A stretch of 64,000 nt of DNA from assembly GCF_001305965.1 (NCBI RefSeq), contig NZ_JXQC01000003.1, positions 372,001 through 436,000 of the forward strand, written 5' to 3'. The translations under genes were made by a program, and so were the position numbers. Shown one piece after another: positions 37,627 through 45,940 of this stretch; position 1 is the first letter of the stretch, and every line of letters begins with the position of its first letter. This stretch comes from Erythrobacter sp. SG61-1L. GTDB lineage: Bacteria > Pseudomonadota > Alphaproteobacteria > Sphingomonadales > Sphingomonadaceae. The notes beneath the pieces are model-generated. The model searched no databases. It saw only the letters and a program-made list of their open reading frames with translations, and was not told where the DNA came from.

Positions 37627-39903
37627 ATGTCGCAGCCGCGCATCTTGGGTGCCGTTTCCCTTTCCACCCTGGCCATTTCGCTGGGCCTCGCAGCCCCGGC
37701 CGCCGCCGAAGAGGCCGCCGCGCCGGATAGGGAAGAATCCGTCATCATCGTTTCCGCCAAGGAGCCGGGCGCGGATCAGCTCGATTATGCAGGCAGCGTG
37801 GTGGCCATCGATGCGGCGGCCTTGCAGGACCGCAAGGTGCAGGATCTTTCGACGCTGAGCTATGCCAGCCCCAATGTCTCGCTGGACCCAATCGGCACCT
37901 TCAAGGGCGTTGCCAATTTCGCCATTCGCGGACTGGGCATCAACAGTTCCATCCCCTCGATCGACCCGGCGGTCGGCCTGTTCGTGGACGGGGTCTATAG
38001 CGGCATCAACGCAGGCAGCGTGTTCGACATGCTGGATGTGGAACAGGTGGACGTGCTGCGCGGCCCGCAGGGCGTGGCCTTCGGGCGCAACACCACCGGC
38101 GGCGCGGTTCTGGTGAAGACGGCCGATCCTAGCTGGGAATGGGAAGGCCATATGCGCATGGCGCTGGAAGGTCCGGTGGACGAGGGGCGGGGCGATCCGA
38201 TGCTGACCGCCCGAGCGGTCGTGTCCGGCCCGCTGTCCGACCAGATCGCCATCCGGCTGGGCGTGCTGCACACCAGTGACGGCGGTTATTTCAAGAACCT
38301 CTACGATGGCGGCGATCTGGGCGAGGAAGAAACCACCGTGCTGCGCGGCGGCCTTGCCCTGCGCCCGGCTGAGCGCCTGACGCTGACGCTGAAGGGAGAA
38401 TGGACCAAAAGCTCGGGGCAGGGCGCGGTCAGTCACAATAACGCCCAGCACCCGCGCGACAGCTTCGATATCTCTCTGGACGAGCCGGGCTTCTATCGCA
38501 GCGAGGGTGGTTCGGTCACTCTGCGCGGCGAATATGAGCTGGGCGTCGGCAAGCTGACCAACATCTTCGGCTGGCGGAAATACGACCTTTCCACTCGCAA
38601 CGACATCGATTCCTCGCCCAGTCATTTGTTCCATTCGGACACGGGCACCAGTCAGGAGCAATGGTCGAACGAGCTCTATTACGCGGCGGATTACGGCGCG
38701 CTCTCGCTTACGACCGGGGCCTACATCTTCCATCAGGACGTCGGCTATGACGAGGTGCGCGACCTTACCGGCTTCGGCCAGCCGACCAATTCCTATGGCG
38801 GCGGACGGCAGGGCCACGATGTCTACGGGCTCTATGGGCAGGCCGATTACGCGCTGACTTCGGCACTTACGCTGACGGCTGGCCTGCGCTGGTCACGCGA
38901 GGAAAAGAGCGCGGCGATCACTTATGTCCGCCCGCGCGATGCGTGTTCTGCCATCGAAGCGACTTGCCCCACCAGCGGCGAACGGATCGCGGGCGAGAAT
39001 AACGGCTTCACCGACAAGCATTCGTGGGACAGCCTTTCGCCCCGTCTCGCGCTGGCCTTCAAGCCTTCGGAAGAAAGCACGCTCTACGCAAGCTGGACGC
39101 GCGGCTACCGTTCGGGTGGCTATAATCTGCGCATCACCCAGCCTGCCGCGTTCGAGCAGGTTTCCGCAGAGATTGGCTCGCCCGCTTTCGATGAAGAGAA
39201 GGTGGACAGCTATGAGGCCGGGGCCAAGTGGCAATCCGCTGATGGCTTCGCCCGCGTGAACGCGGCAGTCTACTGGACCGAAGTGGACGGGCTGCAGCGC
39301 GAGGTGAACGTGCCCAGCCTGACTTCCGGGCTTGCCCAGTCGGTCTACAACACTGCCGATGCGCGCATTCGGGGCGGCGAGGTGGAAGCCCAGATCGCGC
39401 CCGCGGTTGGCCTGACCCTGTCGGCCAATCTTGGCTATACCGACGCGCAATATCGCCGGATCTACTTCGATCTCAATTCGGACAATGTGATCGATGCGGC
39501 CGACCTCGATCTTGCCCTGCCGCGCGCGCCCAAATGGACCTGGGGCGGCAGCGCCCGTTATGAAGCGGGTCTGGGAAGCATCGGCACGCTGGTGGCCAGC
39601 GCCTTCTTCCAGCACCGTGCGGCCTATGCCTATACGGACAACAATTGGGGCTTCAACTCCGCGTCGGACCGGCTGGATGCCAGCCTTGCGTTTAAGCTGG
39701 CGGATTCCGATTTCACCATCACCCTTTATGGCCGCAACCTGCTGGACGAGGTCCAGTTCGGGGGCGATACGCAGCTCGGCTTTTCGGGCGGTCCCTATGC
39801 GGATGGAAACAACCGGCCCTTCGATCCCAGCCCGGGTTCGGGAACTTTCTCGCCCATCTTCAAGGGCCGCGTGCTGGGGCTGGAACTGGCGGCAGATTTC
39901 TAA
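37627..39903 (+). CDS. TonB-dependent outer-membrane receptor (FecA/FhuE-like)
   Basis: A 758-residue receptor. Start ATG 37627 follows GGGAGAAAAC. Signal peptide ends LAAPAAAEE; the plug domain has ESVIIVSAKEP (TonB box region), GLGINSSIPSIDPAVGLFVDGVYSG and QVDVLRGPQGVAFGRNTTGGAVLV. The barrel runs to the C-terminus GRVLGLELAADF, ending in Phe. ELYYAADYG, RGYRSGGYNLR and FYDGNLFDE-type (GRNLLDEVQFG) motifs are those of siderophore or plant-compound receptors of sphingomonads. It is 107 bp downstream of the nitrilase operon and may import its substrate; ligand not known. Confidence 0.93.
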   Translation: MSQPRILGAVSLSTLAISLGLAAPAAAEEAAAPDREESVIIVSAKEPGADQLDYAGSVVAIDAAALQDRKVQDLSTLSYASPNVSLDPIGTFKGVANFAIRGLGINSSIPSIDPAVGLFVDGVYSGINAGSVFDMLDVEQVDVLRGPQGVAFGRNTTGGAVLVKTADPSWEWEGHMRMALEGPVDEGRGDPMLTARAVVSGPLSDQIAIRLGVLHTSDGGYFKNLYDGGDLGEEETTVLRGGLALRPAERLTLTLKGEWTKSSGQGAVSHNNAQHPRDSFDISLDEPGFYRSEGGSVTLRGEYELGVGKLTNIFGWRKYDLSTRNDIDSSPSHLFHSDTGTSQEQWSNELYYAADYGALSLTTGAYIFHQDVGYDEVRDLTGFGQPTNSYGGGRQGHDVYGLYGQADYALTSALTLTAGLRWSREEKSAAITYVRPRDACSAIEATCPTSGERIAGENNGFTDKHSWDSLSPRLALAFKPSEESTLYASWTRGYRSGGYNLRITQPAAFEQVSAEIGSPAFDEEKVDSYEAGAKWQSADGFARVNAAVYWTEVDGLQREVNVPSLTSGLAQSVYNTADARIRGGEVEAQIAPAVGLTLSANLGYTDAQYRRIYFDLNSDNVIDAADLDLALPRAPKWTWGGSARYEAGLGSIGTLVASAFFQHRAAYAYTDNNWGFNSASDRLDASLAFKLADSDFTITLYGRNLLDEVQFGGDTQLGFSGGPYADGNNRPFDPSPGSGTFSPIFKGRVLGLELAADF

Positions 39904-40001
39904 TTGCCCGTCAGGGCAAGTGGACAGTTCGGCCGGGCAGGGGCTAACATGTCGCTTTCACGCGAAAGGGCCTGATGCATGCTCCGCGCCGGAATTCCGC
40001 A

Positions 40002-40517
40002 ATGACACGCCGCGAGATGATCGGCATGGCGAGCGTGGGCGTGATCGCGGCAGCGATTGCCGCGCGCTTCGCCTTGTCGGGCGGCATGGGCACTGATGGT
40101 AAGAAAGATGCCCCGCCGGGCAACTTCCCGGTGACGCACAGCGATGCGGAATGGCGCGCGATGCTCAGCGCCGAGGCCTATCGGGTGCTGCGCAAGGGCG
40201 CGACCGAGGCGCCCTTTACCAGTCCGCTGTTGAAGGAACATCGCAAGGGCACCTTCACCTGCGCTGGATGCGCAACCCCGCTATTCGCTTCGACAACGAA
40301 GTATGACAGCCACACCGGCTGGCCGAGCTTCTGGGACGTGCTGCCCGGCGGGATCCTGGAACGTGCCGACTATACGCTGGGCATGTCGCGGACAGAGGTT
40401 CTGTGCAAGACTTGCGGCGGCCATCTGGGGCATGTGTTCGATGATGGACCCAAGCCCACCGGCCTGCGTTATTGCATGAACGGGGCTGCATTGAACTTCA
40501 CGCCGCAGGCGGCATGA
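40002..40517 (+). CDS. msrB: Peptide-methionine (R)-S-oxide reductase with N-terminal signal anchor
   Basis: About 171 residues from MTRREMIGMA (40002); an ATG at 39975 would add nine. The N-terminus RREMIGMASVGVIAAAIAARFAL looks like a Tat-type or Sec signal, so this MsrB repairs oxidised methionine outside the cytoplasm. The MsrB domain has two zinc CxxC pairs (CAGC and CKTC), HTGWPSFW, GGHLGHVFDDGP and the catalytic Cys in RYCMNGAALNF. Most MsrB are cytoplasmic and about 130-150 residues. Presence of Zn ligands fits the form-1 enzyme. Confidence 0.92.
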   Translation: MTRREMIGMASVGVIAAAIAARFALSGGMGTDGKKDAPPGNFPVTHSDAEWRAMLSAEAYRVLRKGATEAPFTSPLLKEHRKGTFTCAGCATPLFASTTKYDSHTGWPSFWDVLPGGILERADYTLGMSRTEVLCKTCGGHLGHVFDDGPKPTGLRYCMNGAALNFTPQAA

Positions 40518-40543
40518 ACCGCAATTGGGGATAGGGGATTATC

Positions 40544-40771
40544 ATGGCTGAACTTTTCAACGGTGCAGGGCGGGCTATCGCCACGATCATGGGGTTGCTC
40601 ATGATGGCAATGGGCAGTGTGTGGATTCTGCAGGGGCTGAACATCGCCTTCCTCGACAGCTTCATGGCGAATGACAAGCAATGGGTGCTGTGGGGCGGGC
40701 TGCTGGCACTGGCGGGCCTGATCCAGGCAGTGTGGAGCAATACGCGCGCCGGCTATTACAAGCGTCGCTGA
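40544..40771 (+). CDS. Small two-helix membrane protein, function unknown
   Basis: A 75-residue protein 26 bp after msrB with the same strand. Two hydrophobic helices, IATIMGLLMMAMGSVWILQGLNI and WVLWGGLLALAGLIQAVW, are separated by a short polar loop with FMANDKQ; the C-terminus is basic (NTRAGYYKRR), which by the positive-inside rule would be cytoplasmic. No family recognised. Probably co-transcribed with msrB. Confidence 0.8.
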   Translation: MAELFNGAGRAIATIMGLLMMAMGSVWILQGLNIAFLDSFMANDKQWVLWGGLLALAGLIQAVWSNTRAGYYKRR

Positions 40772-40789
40772 TCCGACAGAGCACATGCT

Positions 40790-41176
40790 TTAAGTGCGCG
40801 CGTCGAATTCGGCGCGCGCCGCTTCCACCTTCCCGATGTTCGCCTCTGCCCAGGTCCACACACCGCAAAAGGCGTAGCTGAGCGAGTGGCCCAACTGAGT
40901 CAGCCTGTATTCCACCTTTGGTGGGATCACCGGGTGGACAGTGCGCTTCACAAGCCCGTCCCGCTCCATCTGGCGCAGGGTCTGCGTCAGCATCTTCTGG
41001 CTGATCCCTTCCACCTTGCGGCCGATCTCGGTGAAGCGCTGCTCGCCGTGGTCTTCGAGGACTTCGAGGATCAGCAGGGTCCATTTATCGGCCACGCGGC
41101 CGATCATGTCATGCACCAGCCGTTCCAGCGCCGGGTCGACCTCTGGCGCCATTTCCTGTGCTAATTGCTCGCTCAT
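40790..41176 (-). CDS. HxlR-family transcriptional regulator
   Basis: A 128-residue winged-helix protein. The family's core is complete: IGRVADKWTLLILEVLEDHGEQRFTEIGRKVEGISQKMLTQTLRQMERDGLVKR, then a wing in VIPPKVEYRLTQLGHSL. HxlR proteins respond to small electrophiles or redox and normally control a divergent enzyme gene, here the SDR at 41285. The 108-bp gap has overlapping divergent promoter elements and two dyads, described separately. Confidence 0.92.
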   Translation of the reverse strand: MSEQLAQEMAPEVDPALERLVHDMIGRVADKWTLLILEVLEDHGEQRFTEIGRKVEGISQKMLTQTLRQMERDGLVKRTVHPVIPPKVEYRLTQLGHSLSYAFCGVWTWAEANIGKVEAARAEFDART

Positions 41177-41187
41177 CCGCTGAAATC

Positions 41188-41216
41188 CTTACGCTCTCTT
41201 TCGAGTAAGTATAAAT
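41188..41216. promoter_or_regulatory. HxlR/SDR divergent promoter with CTTAC-N12-GTAAG dyad
   Basis: CTTAC at 41188-41192 and GTAAG at 41205-41209 are inverted. TATAAA at 41210 could be the -10 of the plus-strand SDR, and TATACT (minus strand, 41213-41208) the -10 of hxlR. Overlap of the dyad with both suits autoregulation. No binding data are available. Confidence 0.4.
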
Positions 41217-41241
41217 CTTTCTGGTGCCTTCTTTCAAATGG

Positions 41242-41260
41242 AGAGTTTGCGCGTAACTCT
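41242..41260. promoter_or_regulatory. Second dyad (AGAGTT-N7-AACTCT) upstream of the SDR
   Basis: AGAGTT at 41242-41247 and AACTCT at 41255-41260 are a perfect 6-bp inverted repeat, 24 bp before the SDR start. It may be a second operator site or part of the 5' leader. Confidence 0.35.
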
Positions 41261-41284
41261 GACCGGCAACAAAAGGAGGTTTTC

Positions 41285-42037
41285 ATGAAACTCACGGGCA
41301 ACACCATTCTCGTCACCGGCGGCGGCTCGGGCATCGGGCAGGGGCTGGCGTGGAAATTCCACGATCTGGGCAACACTGTGATTGTCGCCGGGCGCAGGGC
41401 ATCGGCGCTGGCCGATACGGTGGCCGGGCGAGACAACATGCATACGCTGGAGCTGGACGTAGCCGATCCGGCATCGGTTGCCGCTGCACTGGAAGTGCTG
41501 GCGCGCGATTACCCGCAGCTCAACATGCTGATCCATTCCGCCGGGATCATGACCCATCACGAACTGGGCAGCGGCGGCGATGTCGATACGGCGGCGCAGA
41601 TCATCGACATCAATCTGATGGGTACGATCCGCGTGGTGGAGGGACTGATCCCGCAGCTGGAAGGCAAGGAGGATGCGGTGATCTGCACCGTTTCATCCGG
41701 TCTGGCCTTCATTCCCCTGCCTTCCACTCCCGCCTACAGCGCCAGTAAGGCGGCGGTGCATTCCTACACCGTCTCCCTGCGCCACCGGCTGAAGGGCAAG
41801 GCGGAAGTGATCGAGATCGCACCGCCCGCAGTGCAGACCGGCCTGACACCCGGACAGGAAAGCCGGCAAGGTTTCATGCCGCTTCCGGCCTATCTGGACG
41901 AGACGATGGAGAACTTCGCCAAGGTTCCCACGCCGCAGGAAAACCTTGTCGGCAATGTCCTGCCGCTGCGCAATGCCGATCGGGACGGCAAGGTTGAGGA
42001 AATGCTGGCGATGTTTGAATCGCTCGGCATCCTGTAA
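41285..42037 (+). CDS. DltE-type short-chain oxidoreductase
   Basis: A 250-residue SDR. ATG 41285 has an excellent ribosome site (AAAAGGAGGTTTTC). NAD(P) motif ILVTGGGSGIGQGLAWKFHDLGNTVIVAGRR, then LDVADPASV, IHSAGIMTHHEL and the Tyr-Lys pair in TPAYSASKAAVHSYT. The IEIAPPAVQT segment and VEEMLAMFESL ending are those of the DltE/YbbO-like clade. Substrate unknown. It is paired divergently with an HxlR regulator, so it probably answers a reactive carbonyl or quinone. Confidence 0.88.
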   Translation: MKLTGNTILVTGGGSGIGQGLAWKFHDLGNTVIVAGRRASALADTVAGRDNMHTLELDVADPASVAAALEVLARDYPQLNMLIHSAGIMTHHELGSGGDVDTAAQIIDINLMGTIRVVEGLIPQLEGKEDAVICTVSSGLAFIPLPSTPAYSASKAAVHSYTVSLRHRLKGKAEVIEIAPPAVQTGLTPGQESRQGFMPLPAYLDETMENFAKVPTPQENLVGNVLPLRNADRDGKVEEMLAMFESLGIL

Positions 42038-42040
42038 GCC

Positions 42041-42877
42041 TTACCGGGCGAGGAGCGCCTTGATTCCTTCAAGCTCCTCGCCCGCCTCATAGGCGCGGGC
42101 GCGGTCGGTGAAGAAATCGCCCAGCCCGTGCCAGATGGCGGCAGCAGGTGTATCGTCGGGCGCCAGAAAGCCGGCGATTTCGTGCATCTCCGCATCCCAG
42201 CGATAGGCGCGCGGATACATGGTGGGGATGGCTCCGCGCTGGCGGCCCATCAGCCATTCCATGCTGATGCCCATTTCCTTGAGCAAATCCTCATCCGCGC
42301 CGTGGCGCTCAGCGGCCAGCAGCATGGCGGTGACAAGGCCCATCACGCCCTTGTTGATCCCGCCATAACACATCTTGAGCGCGGAGGCTGCGCCTAGCGG
42401 CCCCTCCAGCACCCGCGTGTCCAGCCCGAAAGGATTGATCGTGGCGGCGACTTCCCCGGCACCGTCGCCGCAGACATAGAGGCGCGGGCCGTCGTAATTG
42501 TCGGCAGGCGGAAAACCGATGATCGCGCCGTCGACCATCCGCCCGCCCAGTTCCTTCACTCGGGCAGCCATGCGGTGCTTGGTCTCCGGACTGAGCGCAT
42601 TGGCGTCGCAGAACAGCGGCGCATTCGCCTGCGCGAAGACAGGGGCGAGGGTTTCGACGACGGCTTCGGCCTGGGCAGGGGGCACGATCGACAGGATCAG
42701 ATCGGCGCTGGCGATTTCGTCCAGCGTAGCCTCTTCCATTCCCGCAGCCGCAGCCCGCTCGCGCGTTGCAGCACTCCGGCCGTCCAGCAGGGTAGGGACG
42801 ATGCAGCCATTGTCGTGAAGGCGGCGGGCCACGCCGGAGCCCATGGCCCCGGCACCGATGATCGCGATTTTTGTCAT
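42041..42877 (-). CDS. 6-phosphogluconate-dehydrogenase-like oxidoreductase with DUF1932 domain
   Basis: A 278-residue protein; start 42877 with GGGAGTTTGCC before it. Rossmann motif KIAIIGAGAMGSGVARRLHDNG, then ASADLILSIVPPAQAEAV and GAIIGFPP, are beta-hydroxyacid-dehydrogenase-like. The C-terminal helical domain (LKMCYGGINKGVMGLVTAMLLAAERHGADEDL) is DUF1932. The catalytic Lys of the superfamily is the K of SALKMCYGG. Family members act on small hydroxy or imino acids. It converges with the SDR (3 bp between) and diverges from the NTF2-like gene at 42949. Confidence 0.85.
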   Translation of the reverse strand: MTKIAIIGAGAMGSGVARRLHDNGCIVPTLLDGRSAATRERAAAAGMEEATLDEIASADLILSIVPPAQAEAVVETLAPVFAQANAPLFCDANALSPETKHRMAARVKELGGRMVDGAIIGFPPADNYDGPRLYVCGDGAGEVAATINPFGLDTRVLEGPLGAASALKMCYGGINKGVMGLVTAMLLAAERHGADEDLLKEMGISMEWLMGRQRGAIPTMYPRAYRWDAEMHEIAGFLAPDDTPAAAIWHGLGDFFTDRARAYEAGEELEGIKALLAR

Positions 42878-42948
42878 AGGCAAACTCCCTAACGGCTCGC
42901 GCGCCGGAGTCACTACCGCCAGTGTGAATCTTCGGATAGGCTGACCCT

Positions 42949-43314
42949 ATGAGTGGCCTTGAAAATCCCGCAAAATTCGCCCGGCTCTGGACCGCCGCAT
43001 GGAACGCGCACGATGTCGATGCCGTACTGGACCTGTTTCATGACGATGTGGTGTTCACATCCCCGCTTGCCGCGCGAGTGGTGCCCGAAAGCGGCGGCGT
43101 GATCCGCGGCAAGGATGCCCTGCGCGATTACTGGACCGCTGCCCTTGCGGAGCGGCCGGGCCTGCAATTCGAACTGACGGGTATTCAGGCCGGGATCGAC
43201 AGCCTGCTGATCGTCTTCCGCCATCCCGGTGGGCCGGAACGGGTGGACTTGCTGCGCCTGCGCGACGGGCTGGCCTTCGAAGGGCATGGCACCTATCCGG
43301 TGCCGCTCGGCTGA
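42949..43314 (+). CDS. NTF2-fold (SnoaL-like) protein
   Basis: A 121-residue protein. The opening FARLWTAAWNAHDVDAVLDLFHDDVVFTSPLA and the GVIRGKDALRDYWTAAL turn are the SnoaL-like pattern, with the last strand RDGLAFEGHGTYPV. Role unknown; such proteins are common beside oxidoreductases of small aromatic or hydroxy substrates. Its stop lies next to that of the convergent gene at 43315, with no space. Confidence 0.82.
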   Translation: MSGLENPAKFARLWTAAWNAHDVDAVLDLFHDDVVFTSPLAARVVPESGGVIRGKDALRDYWTAALAERPGLQFELTGIQAGIDSLLIVFRHPGGPERVDLLRLRDGLAFEGHGTYPVPLG

Positions 43315-43803
43315 TCAGGCGACCGCCTGACCGGGCGGGGTGCCCCATGCGCGCTCTTCACCCACCCATGGCACGTTGCCTTCGATCCACAGATCGACAT
43401 CCACGCTCTTGAAGCGCCATTCGCCATCGGCTTCCTTCGCGGCCAGCGTATCCCAGGTGCCCATGCCGAAAACGCGGTTTTCGTGTGTGACGACATCGTG
43501 CTGCAGGATTGACCAGAAGGCCTTGATCCGCACGCCATCGGCGCCTTCCGGGCTCATCAATACGGCACTGAAACGATGCTGGCGGCCCAGATAGTGATTG
43601 GGCCGGTCATACCATAGCGAATCCGTTGCCCGCTTCAGCCCGTCGCGCCCCACGCACTTGCCCTGCGGCCAATGCGCCAGCCAGCCATCTTCGGCGAAGG
43701 TGGCGGCATATCCATCGAAGTCCCCGGTATCGAGTGCCCAGCAATAGCGGGCCATCAGTTCCTCGATCTCAACACGGTCTTCCAGCGGCACTCTCGGCTT
43801 CAT
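43315..43803 (-). CDS. NTF2-fold protein of the SnoaL-like / ring-hydroxylating beta-subunit type
   Basis: A 162-residue protein, ATG 43803. LEDRVEIEELMARYCWALDTGDFDGYAATFAEDGWLAH near residue 5 is the classic start of the SnoaL-like group related to the beta subunits of aromatic ring hydroxylases. HYLGRQHRFSAVL, then WSILQHDVV and GTWDTLAAKEADGEWRFKSVDVDLW complete it. The D-H pair of ring-hydroxylase beta chains is not clear, and no alpha subunit is adjacent, so it may be a stand-alone isomerase or dehydratase. Unrelated in detail to the other two NTF2 proteins nearby. Confidence 0.82.
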   Translation of the reverse strand: MKPRVPLEDRVEIEELMARYCWALDTGDFDGYAATFAEDGWLAHWPQGKCVGRDGLKRATDSLWYDRPNHYLGRQHRFSAVLMSPEGADGVRIKAFWSILQHDVVTHENRVFGMGTWDTLAAKEADGEWRFKSVDVDLWIEGNVPWVGEERAWGTPPGQAVA

Positions 43804-44631
43804 CACGCGCTCTCCCCAGCGGCTTTGTTTGCGGTGATGCTGCGCGCGGGAAGGCGACTTGGCAAGGTGGGGCGTGCCGATTGTCAGCGTTAAGCCCATG
43901 CCGCCAGACCTCAGACCTGGCAGGTGATCGCGGTGGAGACAATTGACGTCCAGGCCGTTCGGTTCGAGCGTCCGGGTTTCCTTGAGCAATTGCAGCGCAT
44001 GGCTTTAGCCACCGAACCAGATGGGCTATCCGGGCACCTTGCAAGAGAGCACGCCCAGCTTCATCGCAGCCCCGTCATGGAAGACCCTTGGGGGCGATCG
44101 CATAGGCTTTGCCGGTCTGCCCGGCGCCTTGGTCTGTTTGCTGCGACCGCGCATTTCACAGGAGATGTGCGCCCAATTATCGTTCACGGCCTTACCATCC
44201 AGGGACATGCCGGCAACTCGGTGCCATTCGGTTGGCGAGTACCGCGGCGACATGCAAAAGCGCTGATTTTTCGGGAGATGCCGGAAGGCTGTGCACTTTC
44301 TGTGACGGTCTGACCTGCGATGACCCGTGCATCTGCCGCTCCGGACCGAGCCTTGGAGTGTGGCGCCGCCGCCTCTCTCATGTAGGGTAAAGGCACCACG
44401 TCCGGCTGCCTTTGAGCAATCTGCCGGGCCGCCGCGCTGCCGCATGCAGTGACTCTGCCGATCCAGCCTCGATGCCGTTGGATCACAGGTGCCCCTGGTA
44501 CCGACATTGCAGGGAACGGAAAGGAGCAGGGCCATGCCCGATCCCTTCGTGAAGGGAACAATCCAAGCCGCTACGGTGCCAGAGACAATCGTCTCGCGGC
44601 AGGAGCAGGCTCGCCTTGCGTGGAGGCTGGC
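43804..44631. other. 828-bp stretch without a convincing gene
   Basis: Between two genes that both lack an upstream neighbour here, six-frame reading yields only short frames (the best are 43924-44313 and 44021-44266 plus, and a minus-strand frame ending at 44026) with no recognisable family, poor codon pattern and no ribosome sites. A small hairpin (GAGAC-AATC-GTCTC, 44582-44595) is close to the mscS start. It may hold regulatory sequence, a non-coding RNA or a decayed gene. Confidence 0.6.
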
Positions 44632-45732
44632 ATGTCCCGGATACTGACAGGCCTGCCCTTCTGGCTTCAGCCCGTGGCCATCGTCGTACTGGCCTTGTTT
44701 GCGGCCTTTCTCTTGCATTGGGCGCTGTTCGCCGTGCTTGGCCGGGCCGTGCGCCATTCGGAATGGGGCGCATCGGATATTGCCATGAGAGGGCTTCGCA
44801 AGTCGGCCCGGTGGGTGATGCTCGCACTGGCCGTGTCGCTGGTGCAGCCGGCTCTTCCGCTGCCACCGGAAACGGCGGTCATTTGGCGGCAGATCGAGCG
44901 GCTGGTGGTGCCCGCCCTTTTCGGCTGGCTGGTGATCGCAGTGATTGGCTGGGCATTCAGCATCGTGCAGGCGCGAACCGATATTTCCGCGCCCGACAAT
45001 CTCTCTGCCCGCCGCAGAAGCACCCGGGCGCATATCCTTTACCGTGTGCTGGTCTTCGTGATCGCGCTGGGCACTTTCTGCATCATCCTGATGGGCATCC
45101 CCGCTGTGCGCAATGTCGGGGTAACCCTGATCGCCTCGGCGGGGCTGGCTGGCCTGGCGGTGGGCGCAGCCGCCCAGCCTGCTCTGAAGAACCTCGTGGC
45201 GGGCATCCAGATGGCTTTCACCGAGCCGATCCGCATGGACGATGTGGTCATCATCGACGGGGAATGGGGCCGGATCGAGGAAATCCGCCTCACCTTCGTG
45301 ATAATCCGCATTTGGGACGAACGCAGGCTGGTGGTCCCCATTTCCCGTTTTCTCGAAGACAGCTTCCAGAACTGGACCCGCACAACCAGCCAGATACTGG
45401 GCACGGCATTCCTCCATGTCGATCCTGCCACTGACGTGCCGCAGCTGCGCGCGAAGCTGCAGGAAATCGTGGCAGCGAACGACAAATGGGACGGCCGCGT
45501 TGTGGGTCTGCAAGTCACCGAGACTGCGCCCGATCATATCGAACTCAGAGCATTGGTAAGTGCTGCCGATGCCGGAAAGGCCTTCGACCTGCGGTGTGAC
45601 GTCCGCGAAGCCATGATGGCTTACATCCGCGACGAGATGCCGGATGCGCTCATGCGCAAGCGCGGCGAATTCCTGCTCGACCGGCGGCGCGGAGATAAGG
45701 GGGAGATGCAGATGTACAGCCCAACATGCTGA
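44632..45732 (+). CDS. mscS: Small-conductance mechanosensitive channel, MscS family
   Basis: A 366-residue inner-membrane channel that opens on membrane tension after osmotic downshift. ATG 44632 follows TGGAGG. Four to five helices (LQPVAIVVLALFAAFLLHWALF, WVMLALAVSLVQPALPL, LFGWLVIAVIGWAFSI, YRVLVFVIALGTFCIILMG) lead to the pore helix GVTLIASAGLAGLAVGAAAQPALKNLVAGIQ, with the Gly/Ala packing of TM3. The beta domain (RMDDVVIIDGEWGRIEEI, PISRFLEDSFQNWTR) and a C-terminal alpha/beta part follow. The trehalose genes start 208 bp downstream, consistent with a joint osmotic role. Confidence 0.92.
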   Translation: MSRILTGLPFWLQPVAIVVLALFAAFLLHWALFAVLGRAVRHSEWGASDIAMRGLRKSARWVMLALAVSLVQPALPLPPETAVIWRQIERLVVPALFGWLVIAVIGWAFSIVQARTDISAPDNLSARRRSTRAHILYRVLVFVIALGTFCIILMGIPAVRNVGVTLIASAGLAGLAVGAAAQPALKNLVAGIQMAFTEPIRMDDVVIIDGEWGRIEEIRLTFVIIRIWDERRLVVPISRFLEDSFQNWTRTTSQILGTAFLHVDPATDVPQLRAKLQEIVAANDKWDGRVVGLQVTETAPDHIELRALVSAADAGKAFDLRCDVREAMMAYIRDEMPDALMRKRGEFLLDRRRGDKGEMQMYSPTC

Positions 45733-45940
45733 AATGGTTATTTATCCCGCCAGAAGGGCAGCCCGCCGTGCGTCAACGCGCCTCTCGGAACGACGGGAGT
45801 GCTCGGGCGCTGAGGAATTGTCTTGTCCGAAAGAAAATCCGGAGCAGACCCGATGATCTACATGAAGGCGCTGTACCCGCCGTTGTCCCGTCCAGGCCGG
45901 GAAGGCCTGCCATCCTCGATAGTCCGCTGGAAATCCCGTC

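Noticed and set aside
43924-44313. Possible 129-codon plus-strand gene in the gene-free stretch
   Set aside because: No ribosome site, no known pattern, atypical codon use for this genome, and competing frames of similar size on both strands.
44449-44631. Extended N-terminus of the MscS gene
   Set aside because: The frame stays open upstream, but ATG 44632 has a good ribosome site and the extra residues are not membrane-like or conserved.
44500-45940. EcfG-type stress promoters (GGAAC-N16/17-CGTT) before mscS or otsB
   Set aside because: GGAAC occurs several times but none has a CGTT at the right distance.
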